Below are positions 23,039 through 31,590 of a DNA stretch of 64,000 nt, piece by piece; position 1 is the stretch's first letter; each line of letters opens with the position of its first letter. Under the pieces are notes generated by a model. It saw nothing but the letters and a program-made list of their open reading frames with translations. It did no database searches and was not told the origin of the DNA. The DNA lies in assembly GCA_022653675.1 (NCBI GenBank), contig JALCST010000010.1, positions 1 to 64,000 on the forward strand. Direction: 5' to 3'. The DNA comes from Bacteroidales bacterium (GTDB lineage: Bacteria; Bacteroidota; Bacteroidia; Bacteroidales; UBA932). The translations under genes were made by a program, and so were the position numbers.

Positions 23039-23066
23039 CTATAACCAAACCAATCAAACAACTATC

Positions 23067-23453
23067 ATGAAAATATTGACACTTATCATCAAACAGAAGT
23101 ATTTCGACGCCATCGTCGCCGGGACAAAGAAAGTAGAGACACGCGAGGTGAGAGCGAAGACCGCAAGCCGTTACATCGAATACGTCGACACGGACGACAC
23201 CGTCTACGCCAGGGATACGGACATACCCGCGGACCGTCTCGACTACGTGCAGGCGCGCCCGATCAAATACGATGCGATACGTCTGTATGTCGGATACCAG
23301 AAAGACCGCCAGACGGCCCTCGTCGGGGTCAAGGGCGCCAAGATCATCTTCCTCACCGACGAAAAAGGCAACGAAGTCACCTACACCTATGAAGGACGCG
23401 AGTACGTCGATGCAGAGATAGACTATCAGTTAGGTAGCATCATAAAAAGTTAA
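23067..23453 (+). CDS. ASCH-domain protein
   Basis: A 128-residue ASCH (PUA-like) protein. The start MKILTLIIKQKYFDAIVAGTKKVETREV is the family signature, with a basic cleft and the T-K-K-x-E-x-R-E motif. It continues with strands at AIRLYVGYQ and ALVGVKGAKI. ASCH domains bind RNA or modified bases, and some are N4-acetylcytidine amidohydrolases or RNases. In phages the role is unknown. It follows the tRNA by about 30 bases, an interesting neighbour given its possible RNA target. Confidence 0.88.
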   Translation: MKILTLIIKQKYFDAIVAGTKKVETREVRAKTASRYIEYVDTDDTVYARDTDIPADRLDYVQARPIKYDAIRLYVGYQKDRQTALVGVKGAKIIFLTDEKGNEVTYTYEGREYVDAEIDYQLGSIIKS

Positions 23454-23473
23454 CTTATTAAAAACAAAACCGG

Positions 23474-23608
23474 GTTTTAAGAACAAAGAATGTATCACAG
23501 GGTTTCACTGACGCGAGCACAGGCAAGGTAACCAATGGCGGGCGCTTCATGAGCCACAAGCAGAAGGCCCGCCAGGTCCGTGCAGGATTCGGTCTCAGCA
23601 CCGGATAA
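23474..23608 (+). CDS. Possible 44-aa protein with a GTT (non-AUG) start
   Basis: An open frame from 23462 to a TAA at 23606-23608 has no ATG before codon 34 of the frame. The translation after the GTT at 23474 is polar and protein-like: NVSQGFTDASTGKVTNGGRF, then a basic helix KQKARQVRAG and a GLSTG end. It ends eight bases before the likely start of the PAPS-reductase-like gene. A GTA further in (23492) is another possible start. If real, it joins three structural genes here that lack AUG. Confidence 0.4.
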   Translation, partial: VLRTKNVSQGFTDASTGKVTNGGRFMSHKQKARQVRAGFGLSTG

Positions 23609-23615
23609 CAGCCGT

Positions 23616-24305
23616 ATGGGGCTGATCGGGCACACGGAGGAATGTATCGGCAGCGTCAGGGAACACTCTGACACTGCCATACTGTTTTGTTCCCTGGGCA
23701 AGGACTCCCTCGTGGTCCTTGATCTCATAGCCCCGAAGTTCAGGCACGTGATATGCGTATTCATGTACTTCGTCCCGGGGCTTGAACACATAGAGAAATA
23801 CATCAGGTGGGCCGAAGGCCGCTACCCGAACACCGTGTTCGTGCAGGTGCCGCACTGGAGCCTGACAAGGATCATGCGATGCGGGCTGTACTGCGTACCC
23901 AACCCGAAGATGCGGCTTCTCTCCCTGAAGGACATCGACGCGAACATGAAGCTGAAATACGGCATCGAATACTCCTTCTACGGGATGAAGAAGGCGGACA
24001 GCCTGAACAGGCGTCTTATGCTCGACGGCTACGCGGCAAACCACTACATCAACAACGGCAAGGCGTATCCCCTGGCCGAGTGGACGCAAAAGGACGTGCT
24101 GTCATACATGCGGCAGCACCGTCTGCCGCAGCCGGTGAGATACAGCAGGAACGCGAGCGGTGGCGTGGGATTCAACGAGGACTGTTACGTCTGGATGAGG
24201 GAGCACTACCCGCAGGACCTTGCGAAGGTGCTGAAGGCGTTTCCGATGAGTGAAAAGATATTGTACGATCATGACAACAGACAAGAGGAAAATAACGGAT
24301 CTTAG
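23616..24305 (+). CDS. Second PAPS reductase-like protein (IbrA-like pairing with ParB)
   Basis: A 229-residue PP-loop protein. The nucleotide loop is FCSLGKDSLVVLDL near residue 27, followed by HVICVFMYFVPGLEHIE and the family block FYGMKKADSLNRRLML near 125. I prefer the ATG at 23616 over 23580, because it starts just after the small ORF and keeps the conserved region. The next gene (ParB-like) overlaps it by 35 bases. A PAPS-reductase-like protein with a ParB-like partner is the arrangement of the IbrA/IbrB regulators known from E. coli prophage-like elements. Substrate unknown. Confidence 0.82.
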   Translation: MGLIGHTEECIGSVREHSDTAILFCSLGKDSLVVLDLIAPKFRHVICVFMYFVPGLEHIEKYIRWAEGRYPNTVFVQVPHWSLTRIMRCGLYCVPNPKMRLLSLKDIDANMKLKYGIEYSFYGMKKADSLNRRLMLDGYAANHYINNGKAYPLAEWTQKDVLSYMRQHRLPQPVRYSRNASGGVGFNEDCYVWMREHYPQDLAKVLKAFPMSEKILYDHDNRQEENNGS

Positions 24306-25050
24306 CAAATACGTCAATTCGGTGCCTATGGAGGTCAGGCGTTCGGAGATAAGGTTTTCGGACTACAACCCGCGCACGATCACCGACGAGGCGAAAAAGA
24401 CGCTCAAGAAAGGCATACGCCGGTACGGCCTTCTCGGCGGCATCATCGTGAACCGTACTACGGGTATGACGATCGTCAGCGGGCACCAGAGGGTGGCCGT
24501 GATGGACGAGCTGAATAAATACGACGCCGCAACGAAAGAGAACGACTACCGCCTGCGTGTCGACGTCATCGAAGTAAGCGAACAGGACGAGAAGCAACTC
24601 AACATACTCCTGAACAACCCGAACGCCCAGGGACAGTGGGACTACGACCTGATGCGCGAGATCATCCCCGGCATCGACTGCGAGGCGGCCGGGCTGACGG
24701 CAGAGGACCTGAACATCATCGGCGTGGACTTCACCATGAAGACGGAGGAGGAAAGCGCGATAGCCGACGCCCTTAACGAGGTCACGGCACCCGTAGACGC
24801 CGCGAAAGAGGCGGAGAAGCAGGCGAAAGCCGAGATGACAAGCGAGCAGAAGATCGCCCACAACAAGAACGTCAAAGGGCAGATACTCGACAAGGCCGAA
24901 GAGAAGGCGGAGAACATGGAAGCGTACGTGATGCTCACTTTCGACACCATAAAGGCCAAGGCATCATTCATGGAACGGTTCGGCTTCGACAAGGAAGGGA
25001 AATTCATCAAGGGTGAGGCTTTCTCCGACATGATCGAGAGAGTCGAATAA
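24271..25050 (+). CDS. ParB/sulfiredoxin-like domain protein (IbrB-like)
   Basis: A 259-residue protein. Residues 20-110 form a ParB N-terminal-like domain: MEVRRSEIRFSDYNPRT, then IRRYGLLGGIIVNRTTG and SGHQRVAVMDEL, the conserved core. The family includes ParB CTPases, sulfiredoxin and nucleases. Residues 165-225 are a charged helical coil (AAKEAEKQAKAEMTSEQK), and the end is a small domain. It overlaps the PAPS-reductase-like gene and precedes the terminase, a common phage position. A role in DNA modification or regulation is inferred. Confidence 0.85.
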   Translation: MTTDKRKITDLSKYVNSVPMEVRRSEIRFSDYNPRTITDEAKKTLKKGIRRYGLLGGIIVNRTTGMTIVSGHQRVAVMDELNKYDAATKENDYRLRVDVIEVSEQDEKQLNILLNNPNAQGQWDYDLMREIIPGIDCEAAGLTAEDLNIIGVDFTMKTEEESAIADALNEVTAPVDAAKEAEKQAKAEMTSEQKIAHNKNVKGQILDKAEEKAENMEAYVMLTFDTIKAKASFMERFGFDKEGKFIKGEAFSDMIERVE

Positions 25051-25065
25051 AAAACACAACCGGCA

Positions 25066-25635
25066 ATGGAACAGCAGCAGACAGACATAACGAAGAAGAA
25101 GAAAAGGGGCAGGAAACCGAAGTTCGACTACCGCAGCGCCGAGTTCCTCGACAGGATAGAAAAGCTTGCCCAGACGGGCATGACGGACATGGAGATAGCG
25201 CACAACATCGGCCTGTGCTACCAGAAATTCAGCGAGAAGAAGAACAAAATCAGGGAAATAAGCGAAACATTGACGCAGGCGCGCCTGAAAATCAACGCCG
25301 CTGTGCGTGCGAGGTTCCTCAAGGCCGCAATGGGCGGCGACACCGTCATGAGCAAGTCGCATAAGAGGATCGTATTGAAGGACGGCACGGTGACCGACGA
25401 CTGGCTGGACGAGGAGATAACGACGGAGCAGCCGGCTAACACCAAGGCCCTCGACCTGTGGCTGCGCCTGCATGACGACGAATGGCGCGAGAGGTCGGCT
25501 CAGAACATCGACATAACGTCGCAGGGCAAGTCCCTTGCTCCGCCGAAGGTGGCCGTCGAGATCATCTATAACAAGAAAGAGGACTGCGATCTGCAGGACA
25601 AGGACAGCAACGTAGGGTTGGCGAAAGACAATTAG
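25066..25635 (+). CDS. Terminase small subunit
   Basis: A 189-residue protein. The N-terminal basic stretch (KKKKRGRKPKF) precedes an HTH (LAQTGMTDMEIAHNIGLCY then QKFSEKKNK), which should bind the phage pac/cos DNA. It is directly followed by the large subunit, and the stop at 25633-25635 overlaps the likely start of that gene. Together they recognise concatemeric DNA and start packaging. The C-terminal part (LDLWLRLHDDEWRERS) is typical for oligomerisation regions. Confidence 0.85.
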   Translation: MEQQQTDITKKKKRGRKPKFDYRSAEFLDRIEKLAQTGMTDMEIAHNIGLCYQKFSEKKNKIREISETLTQARLKINAAVRARFLKAAMGGDTVMSKSHKRIVLKDGTVTDDWLDEEITTEQPANTKALDLWLRLHDDEWRERSAQNIDITSQGKSLAPPKVAVEIIYNKKEDCDLQDKDSNVGLAKDN

Positions 25636-26837
25636 AAATAAAAGGAACGCCTATCCTGTCGCGGCTCATCAAGGCCCACGGCCTTGACAGGTACCACGTG
25701 TTCGTATTCGAGGGCGGCTCCCGTTCCTCGAAGACATATTCCATAATACAGTTCCTTCTCATCTACGCACTCAGCAACCAGGACAGGACAAACCGCGTGC
25801 TCATCTCCCGCAAGAAAGGCACATGGCTGTCTTCGACGGTCTGGACGGATTTCCAGAACATCCTCGTCATGACGGGGCTGATGCAGGACTGCTCCATCAA
25901 CAAGACGCTCAAGATAGTCCACCTGTACACCACCACATTCGAGTTCGTGGGGCTTGACGACGTGCAGAAGCTGCACGGCCTGACAAGCGACATCGTATGG
26001 ATCAACGAGGCGATGGAATGCAACAAGGACGACTTCGACCAGCTCGAACAGCGTTGCTCCCGCTTCATGATCCTCGACTACAACCCTTCGGCCGAGGAGC
26101 ACTGGATATACGACAAGGTCATAGGACGCAAGGACTGCTACTTCGACCATTCGACGATGATCGACAACCCTTTCATACCGGATAACATGCGGCGTAAGAT
26201 ACTCTCCTATGAACCAACCGAATACAATTATTCACAGGGGACCGTCGACAAGAGAAAGTGGCTCATCTACGGCCTTGGCAAGCGCGCAAAGATCGAAGGA
26301 CTCGTATTCGATAACTGGAAGATCATAAAGGAAGTGCCGCTGTGGGTGAAAGAGCGTTACTACGGCCTCGACTTCGGCTATTCGTCTGACCCTACGGCCT
26401 GTGAGGAAGTCGGCTTCCTTGACAACGCGATATACCTTGACGAGAAGTTTTACACGACGGGCATGCTGACAAAGGACATCATCGAGGGCCTGCGTCCGCT
26501 GCCGCGTCGCAAGATATGGTCGGAGAGTGCCGACCCGCGGCTTGTCGACGAAATCTATAACGCCGGCTTCAACATCGAGGCGGTGCGCAAGTATGCAGGC
26601 TCCATAGAGGCGGGCATCGACTGGATGAAAGGCCACAGGATGTATGTCACCGAGAACAGCATCGACCTTATCAGGGAACTGAAAAACTATACCTGGCAGC
26701 AGGACAAGAACGGCAAATGGCTCAACGTGCCTGTCGACAGCTACAACCACTGCATCGACGGCATAAGGTACGTATGCCTCATGGAGCGTATGGGCCAGAA
26801 AGAGCCGGTCAAGGATTTCGCCGGGGTATTCCGTTAA
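25617..26837 (+). CDS. Terminase large subunit (no AUG start; proposed GTT at 25617)
   Basis: Packaging motor and nuclease, 406 residues from 25617. Walker A is FEGGSRSSKTYSII near residue 33, Walker B IVWINEAM near 129, and the RNase-H-like nuclease has YGLDFGYSSDPTA near 245 and ESADPRLVDEIYN near 303. The first ATG/GTG in frame (GTG at 25698) would put Walker A within six residues of the N-terminus. Upstream coding (LEIKGTPILSRLIKAHG) looks genuine back to at least 25632. GTT at 25617, overlapping the small-subunit end, is the candidate start; CTG or ATA codons are other options. Confidence 0.88.
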   Translation, partial: VGERQLEIKGTPILSRLIKAHGLDRYHVFVFEGGSRSSKTYSIIQFLLIYALSNQDRTNRVLISRKKGTWLSSTVWTDFQNILVMTGLMQDCSINKTLKIVHLYTTTFEFVGLDDVQKLHGLTSDIVWINEAMECNKDDFDQLEQRCSRFMILDYNPSAEEHWIYDKVIGRKDCYFDHSTMIDNPFIPDNMRRKILSYEPTEYNYSQGTVDKRKWLIYGLGKRAKIEGLVFDNWKIIKEVPLWVKERYYGLDFGYSSDPTACEEVGFLDNAIYLDEKFYTTGMLTKDIIEGLRPLPRRKIWSESADPRLVDEIYNAGFNIEAVRKYAGSIEAGIDWMKGHRMYVTENSIDLIRELKNYTWQQDKNGKWLNVPVDSYNHCIDGIRYVCLMERMGQKEPVKDFAGVFR

Positions 26838-26858
26838 CATCAAAACAACAACAGTAAA

Positions 26859-28403
26859 ATGACAATTGAAGAAATAAAGGCATTGCCCACGGAAGCCGAG
26901 AAGATAACGCAACTGCGCAAGCGTGACACGCCGCTGCCGAATGCGGCGGAGTTGTGGGACGAATGGGACCCGTTCCGCCATGAGATATGGGCAGACAAGG
27001 AGAAGTACCCCGATGGCGTGAAGATCATCAGGGACGAGATCAAGGATGAACGTACGGGCAAGGTGACACAGCCGCGTGAGACGCGCCCCGACCGCCGCAA
27101 CCGCATACCGCTGCCGATAGAGCAGGATATCGTCGACATACATACCGCATTCACGGCAGGCAAGGAGCCAAAACTCACGTGCGACACCGACGACGACGGC
27201 GAAAAAGAACTGTTCAAGGTGGTGAAAGCCGTCAACAGGTCGAACAAGATGCGTTTCGTGAACAAACGCCTCGTGCGCTCCGTATTCGCCGAGCAGGAAG
27301 TGGCCGAATACTGGTATGCCGTCAAGGATAACTCCTTCTGGAAGAAGCTGCGCAACAAGATACGTAACGCCTTCGGGTTGAAGGACAACGTACAATACAA
27401 GCTCAAATGCACGCTGTGGTCGCCATTCCGCGGCGACAGGCTTTACCCGAAGTTCGACGATAACCACAACCTTGTCGCCTTCTGCCGCGAGTACCGTATC
27501 AAGGATGACAACGACAGCTGGATAACGAAGTTCATGTATGTCGATGACAAGGAAGTCAAGGTCTGGACAAGCTCGCCCGACTGGACGGTGGACAAGAGCC
27601 TTTCTTTCCAGCATCACTTCGGCAAGATACCGGTGATCTACTCATACAGTCCCGTCACGCTCTGCCACAATATCAAGCCGATGCGCGAGAGTCTCGAGAA
27701 GCTCGTCTCCGACTACGCCGACTGCATAGACTACAACTTCTATCCAAAGCCTGTCGTCGAAGGCGACATGGTGGGAGTGCCGACAAAAGAGAACGGGGAC
27801 GTCATACAGATACGCAACGGCGGCAAGGTCTACTACCTGACATGGAACCAGACGCCGGAAAACGCCAAACTCGAATTCGACTTCCTCATGGAGCGCATCT
27901 ACTCGATGACGAAGACGCCGCGCCTGTCCGTGGACGCTCTCAAGGGCATAGGCCAGGTGCCGTCCGGGACCTCGTTCAAGTTCATCTTCATGGGCACCCT
28001 TCTGGCCGTCGACAACCACGCCGAGATCGTAGGCGAGCATTTCCAGCGCAGGTATAATTTCCTTCCGGCGGCGATAGGGAGCATCAACTCCTATTACAGC
28101 AAGGCGGCAGAGAGCATAGACATCGACGCCGAAGTGGATCCGTACACTATAGACAACCTCGAGGAGAAAGTGGAGCTGGCGGTAAAGGCTTCCGGCGGAG
28201 CTGTCGCATCACGCAAGACCGGGGTCATCATGGCCGGCATCGTCGACGAGGTGGATGACGAACTCAGGGAGATGCAAAAGGAAGACGACGAGAAGGCACC
28301 TTCAAACAATACACCCAACGCAGTCAACACTGCCAACGCCGACCAGGTCGCAAGCCCTCAAGAGACCCAGGCAAAGCCCGGAAAACAACAGGCGGGAAGG
28401 TAA
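26859..28403 (+). CDS. Portal protein (SPP1 gp6-like)
   Basis: A 514-residue portal. The N-terminal half has IRDEIKDERTGKVTQPRETR, then NRIPLPIEQDIVDIHTAFTAG, typical of phage portals of the gp6 type. A long central helix region (VDALKGIGQVPSGTSFKFIF) would line the DNA channel, and the acidic C-terminal tail is rich in Asn/Gln and charge. It forms the dodecameric ring at the head vertex through which DNA passes. Starts 21 bases after the terminase and ends 33 bases before a terminator. Confidence 0.88.
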   Translation: MTIEEIKALPTEAEKITQLRKRDTPLPNAAELWDEWDPFRHEIWADKEKYPDGVKIIRDEIKDERTGKVTQPRETRPDRRNRIPLPIEQDIVDIHTAFTAGKEPKLTCDTDDDGEKELFKVVKAVNRSNKMRFVNKRLVRSVFAEQEVAEYWYAVKDNSFWKKLRNKIRNAFGLKDNVQYKLKCTLWSPFRGDRLYPKFDDNHNLVAFCREYRIKDDNDSWITKFMYVDDKEVKVWTSSPDWTVDKSLSFQHHFGKIPVIYSYSPVTLCHNIKPMRESLEKLVSDYADCIDYNFYPKPVVEGDMVGVPTKENGDVIQIRNGGKVYYLTWNQTPENAKLEFDFLMERIYSMTKTPRLSVDALKGIGQVPSGTSFKFIFMGTLLAVDNHAEIVGEHFQRRYNFLPAAIGSINSYYSKAAESIDIDAEVDPYTIDNLEEKVELAVKASGGAVASRKTGVIMAGIVDEVDDELREMQKEDDEKAPSNNTPNAVNTANADQVASPQETQAKPGKQQAGR

Positions 28404-28436
28404 AGGCACGTACTAAGACCGCCTTTCCTTTCCGTG

Positions 28437-28465
28437 CCCCGCCCTGTTTGGGAGCGGGGTTTTTC
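28437..28465 (+). terminator. Terminator between portal and head genes
   Basis: CCCCGC at 28437-28442 pairs with GCGGGG at 28454-28459, followed by six T. It separates the terminase/portal transcript from the head block; the 122 bases that follow contain no gene and could carry a promoter for the head genes, though I see no clear TAnnTTTG box. Confidence 0.85.
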
Positions 28466-28587
28466 GTGCCTTCAAGCCTATTTTACGACAACCTGCCCCA
28501 AGTCATGACAAAGAGCCGTAAAACATTGATTACAGTATGAATGCGTGTTAATTTTACTTCCGACAACAATAACCAACTCACATCACA

Positions 28588-29244
28588 ATGGACAAACAGA
28601 CAATATTCAACAGTCTAAAACAGACTTTTTCAAAGAAGTATGGTGTAGACGACGCTACGCTTCAGGGGCTGGCAGCTTCCCTGCTGGCAACTGGCCTGGT
28701 AACGGATGAAAACCTTGCAACTGTGGTACAGGGGCAGGAGGAGGTTCTGAGGGCCTTGCAGGTCGGCATCGACAAGGGGAACACGGAAAAGTCCAACTTG
28801 ACGAAGAAGATCGAGGAACTCACACAGAACCAGAAGGCCGGTGAAAGCAAGAAAACCGAAATCGACGACAAGAAAGACGAAGGTAAAGAAGAACAGTTGA
28901 CATCCGCGAAGGTGAAAGCCCTGTTCGATGAAGCCCTAAAGCCTTATTCCGAGAAAGTCGCCGCACTGGAACAGCAGAAGGTCACCGAGACACGCAACGC
29001 GGACATCGCAGCCAAGGCAAAGGAATACGGCATACCGGACGCCTTTGTCGGGAAGCTGAACATTGCCGGCGATGCCAACCTCGACGACTACTTCAAATCG
29101 CTGAAACAGGACTTCACAAACATCGGGTTTGAGGGGGTGAAGCCTCCCGAAGGTAGCCGAGGTATGCCCACGGAAGAAAAGGGCATAGCAGAGACTATCC
29201 GTAATGGGACGAAAGAGATTGTAGAACAACAAACAAAAAAGTAA
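28588..29244 (+). CDS. Scaffold / capsid assembly protein
   Basis: A 218-residue protein. It is helical and charged, with a coiled-coil middle (GNTEKSNLTKKIEELTQNQ, then KKDEGKEEQL), a C-terminal domain IAAKAKEYGIPDAFVGKL and a Lys-rich end. This composition and its place directly before the capsid genes are usual for phage scaffolds, which shape the procapsid and are then removed. No protease domain is present. Confidence 0.75.
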   Translation: MDKQTIFNSLKQTFSKKYGVDDATLQGLAASLLATGLVTDENLATVVQGQEEVLRALQVGIDKGNTEKSNLTKKIEELTQNQKAGESKKTEIDDKKDEGKEEQLTSAKVKALFDEALKPYSEKVAALEQQKVTETRNADIAAKAKEYGIPDAFVGKLNIAGDANLDDYFKSLKQDFTNIGFEGVKPPEGSRGMPTEEKGIAETIRNGTKEIVEQQTKK

Positions 29245-29250
29245 AAAATT

Positions 29251-29844
29251 ATGGCAGCAGGATTTACTTACAACCTGGTCCCGGAAAAAGAGAAAGAGGA
29301 ACGCTATGACGTCCAGTCCGGGATACGGAGAAGGGGCGCGTACAAGCTTGATACGAGCAACCTGACGGTAGGTAACTATCTGCCTTCTTTCACCCCTATC
29401 GAAGCGGATCTGGTCGCAAAGACGGCCGTTCCGGTACGGAATGTGAAAGTGGTGGAAGCTTACAATACCGGAGATAATGCCTTGACAATCAAAATCGAGA
29501 AGAACTCCCTTGCCTATGCGGGGATGTTTGTCGGTAATGGTTCTCATGGCGCTCTTGTGAATTCGATTGACAAATCGAATGATGACTACGACATTTTGAC
29601 GATAAATGCCGCCTTTGGTGCAAACCTGGCTATCGGAAAGGTCCTTTTTGAATCGGCAGCCGTGGGAGGGACGACGGCAAAGCATACCGCAAACTCCGCA
29701 CTCTACGGACGCAAGAAGATAGAAAGCGGGATCGTATTGGTCGCCCTCTTACAGAGAGCTTTCGAGATCGAGCCGGATAAGCTGGTTTTGCCCTTCAGTG
29801 ATAAGGATAAAGCCAACCTTCCCTTCTTCCAGTTTAACGAATAA
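29251..29844 (+). CDS. Head fiber / capsid decoration-like protein
   Basis: A 197-residue protein with a DTSNLTVGNYLPSF region and then alternating strands with repeated NGSHGALVN-type turns. The layout (short tail-like N-terminus then a beta domain) resembles phage head fiber proteins encoded next to the major capsid gene. It could also be a decoration protein. Starts six bases after the scaffold and ends 11 bases before the capsid gene. Confidence 0.65.
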   Translation: MAAGFTYNLVPEKEKEERYDVQSGIRRRGAYKLDTSNLTVGNYLPSFTPIEADLVAKTAVPVRNVKVVEAYNTGDNALTIKIEKNSLAYAGMFVGNGSHGALVNSIDKSNDDYDILTINAAFGANLAIGKVLFESAAVGGTTAKHTANSALYGRKKIESGIVLVALLQRAFEIEPDKLVLPFSDKDKANLPFFQFNE

Positions 29845-29855
29845 AAAATTGAGCT

Positions 29856-30941
29856 ATGCAACTTACAATTCAGACATTATTCAATGATCCGGATATCGTC
29901 TCCGCAACGATAGACAGGGTTTTACAAACGAGAAAGGATGCCATCTACTGGCAGCAGTATTTGACTTTCCGTAAGACGACACAACGCGTCTTCAAGGACT
30001 ATATCGGTACCGTTACCGGCGTTGTAGCAGGTTCCATCAATTCGCAATACGGAGAAAAGCCGATCCGTGAAAGACGGAATATCGGCAGCGGTTATGGTGA
30101 GGTCGCCTATCTGGGCGATGCCTATCAGATGTCCATCGACCGGCTCTCCGACTTGCAGGATTTGATCGACAAATACAACGCCGCCAGGACACAGGATCAG
30201 GTAACGGCCCTGAACGATATCATCAGTTTCATCTATGACGACTATCGTCAGGTCCTCCTGGCAGCACACAAACGCATGGATCTGGTGGTCGGCTCACTGC
30301 TTATGACAGGCTCGGCGGAAGTAAAGAACAAGGATAACAATGTTGACGGCACTACACTTCTCAGCATTGACCTTCCGTTTAAGTCCATCACTCCTGCAAT
30401 AACCGACAAGGCGAACTTCATCACCTATCTGTTGAATGAGATCAATGCTCTAAAGCCGGACTATGGTGCCTTCCAGAAAATGATCATGTCCCGCGCGACA
30501 TTCGTGAAAGACATTATCGGATCGAGTGAGTTTGGCGACAAATTCAAGATGGTACTTGGACAGAATCAGTTCTATATGGGTCCCGGCGTGATGACTTCCG
30601 AGATGGCCTCCCAAGTATTTACTGGCATCGGTTTGCCGGCAATTGAGATCAAAGACGATTATGTCGAGGATCAGGATGGCGTCAATCAGGCGATATACGC
30701 GGATGACCGCATCACCCTTTTGCCGCAGGATCAGATCGGGTACATGAGGTATCACACTCCGTATGAAGCGACAGATGGCGTGCCGGGCCGTACCTATACG
30801 CAGGCCGATGGCGATCTGCTCGTATGTGGTTACAAAGACAAGAACGGCCGTTATCTCGAATACTCTGCGGAATGGATTCCGCAAATCAGCAATCCGAATA
30901 AGATTGTGAACTTCGACCTCTCCACTATGAACGCTCAATGA
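29856..30941 (+). CDS. Major capsid protein (Phage_cap_E-like)
   Basis: A 361-residue protein with a capsid E-family look: an N-terminal helix VSATIDRVLQTRKDAIYWQQ, the conserved SGYGEVAYLGDAYQMSIDR near residue 80 and a domain around KMVLGQNQFYMGP near 235. The C-terminal half contains TAPxx-free, Gly-rich loops typical of HK97-fold shells. It assembles the icosahedral head with the scaffold. Its stop and the next start overlap by four bases (ATGA). Confidence 0.85.
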   Translation: MQLTIQTLFNDPDIVSATIDRVLQTRKDAIYWQQYLTFRKTTQRVFKDYIGTVTGVVAGSINSQYGEKPIRERRNIGSGYGEVAYLGDAYQMSIDRLSDLQDLIDKYNAARTQDQVTALNDIISFIYDDYRQVLLAAHKRMDLVVGSLLMTGSAEVKNKDNNVDGTTLLSIDLPFKSITPAITDKANFITYLLNEINALKPDYGAFQKMIMSRATFVKDIIGSSEFGDKFKMVLGQNQFYMGPGVMTSEMASQVFTGIGLPAIEIKDDYVEDQDGVNQAIYADDRITLLPQDQIGYMRYHTPYEATDGVPGRTYTQADGDLLVCGYKDKNGRYLEYSAEWIPQISNPNKIVNFDLSTMNAQ

Positions 30942-31255
30942 GCATCAAGGACTACATAAAAGGCAGGTTCAAGTCCTTCGGCATATACTTGTCGGAGGCT
31001 GACCTGCTCGATATGTGCCTTCCGCTCGGACTTGACACGGCCACCAACGTGACCGCCGACAATCTTGATACCGTCCGCAAGGCGGTATGCCTGTTCATCC
31101 CGTCACTGCTGGCCCGCCCTGCTTCGATAGGCGAAGGAAGCGTGTCGATGTCATGGGACAAAGCGGCCTTGAAAAGCTATTATGGCAGCCTCTGTTCCGA
31201 CCTCGGGATTGAAGACAAGCTTAACCCTTCAGTAACATTCCTGCACAGGTTGTAG
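30938..31255 (+). CDS. Head-tail connector-like protein (DUF6706-type)
   Basis: A 105-residue protein: IKGRFKSFGIYLSEADLLD, then FIPSLLARPASIGEGSVSMS and LKSYYGSLCSDLG. These mark a family of small connector proteins in Bacteroidota phages (DUF6706), similar in size to head-completion adaptors. It overlaps the capsid gene by four bases and the next, AUG-less, gene by seven. A role at the portal-tail junction is inferred from order. Confidence 0.75.
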   Translation: MSIKDYIKGRFKSFGIYLSEADLLDMCLPLGLDTATNVTADNLDTVRKAVCLFIPSLLARPASIGEGSVSMSWDKAALKSYYGSLCSDLGIEDKLNPSVTFLHRL

Positions 31256-31590
31256 AGTTCAGACCATACATCATAGAGTACCACACACCGGACACCTACG
31301 ACACCGATGATAACGGGGACAAGATCCTTGTATCGGAGGGGGAGTGGACGGGTGCGATACCGTGCAACGCCGTACCTAACGGGCGTGCCAACGAGATCAC
31401 ATTCGCCGACGGCGTAGCCCGTGTGTACAGTTATGAGGTCTACCTCGATGCCGACTGCAGGGATTTTGCGCTGGGAGAGAAAGTCCGTCTCTACGGCTCA
31501 CAGGAAGAAGACGGCACACGTCCTCTTATCTGCGAGAAGACGGTACAGGGGTTCCATCATTATCAACTATCCTCAAGGCTATGGCTATAA
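31249..31590 (+). CDS. Head-tail joining protein without AUG (proposed GTT start)
   Basis: This frame is open from 31225 to 31590 and has no ATG at all before residue ~55, where only a GTG appears. The coding from the GTT at 31249 is protein-like throughout: VEFRPYIIEYHTPDTYDTD, SEGEWTGAIPCNAVPNG, then VYLDADCRDFALGEKVRLYG and a strand-rich end. The gene overlaps both neighbours in the normal phage way, so it is expressed. An ATT at 31237 is another candidate start. The position and size suggest a head-closure or joining protein. Confidence 0.75.
   Translation, partial: VVEFRPYIIEYHTPDTYDTDDNGDKILVSEGEWTGAIPCNAVPNGRANEITFADGVARVYSYEVYLDADCRDFALGEKVRLYGSQEEDGTRPLICEKTVQGFHHYQLSSRLWL

Noticed and set aside
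17204-25050. A dnd phosphorothioation system
   Set aside because: Two PAPS-reductase-like genes are present but no dndB, dndD, dndE or cysteine desulfurase partner is visible.
26232-27617. A 461-codon open frame on the minus strand
   Set aside because: It is the shadow of the terminase and portal genes, with unusual Val/Leu/His-rich composition.
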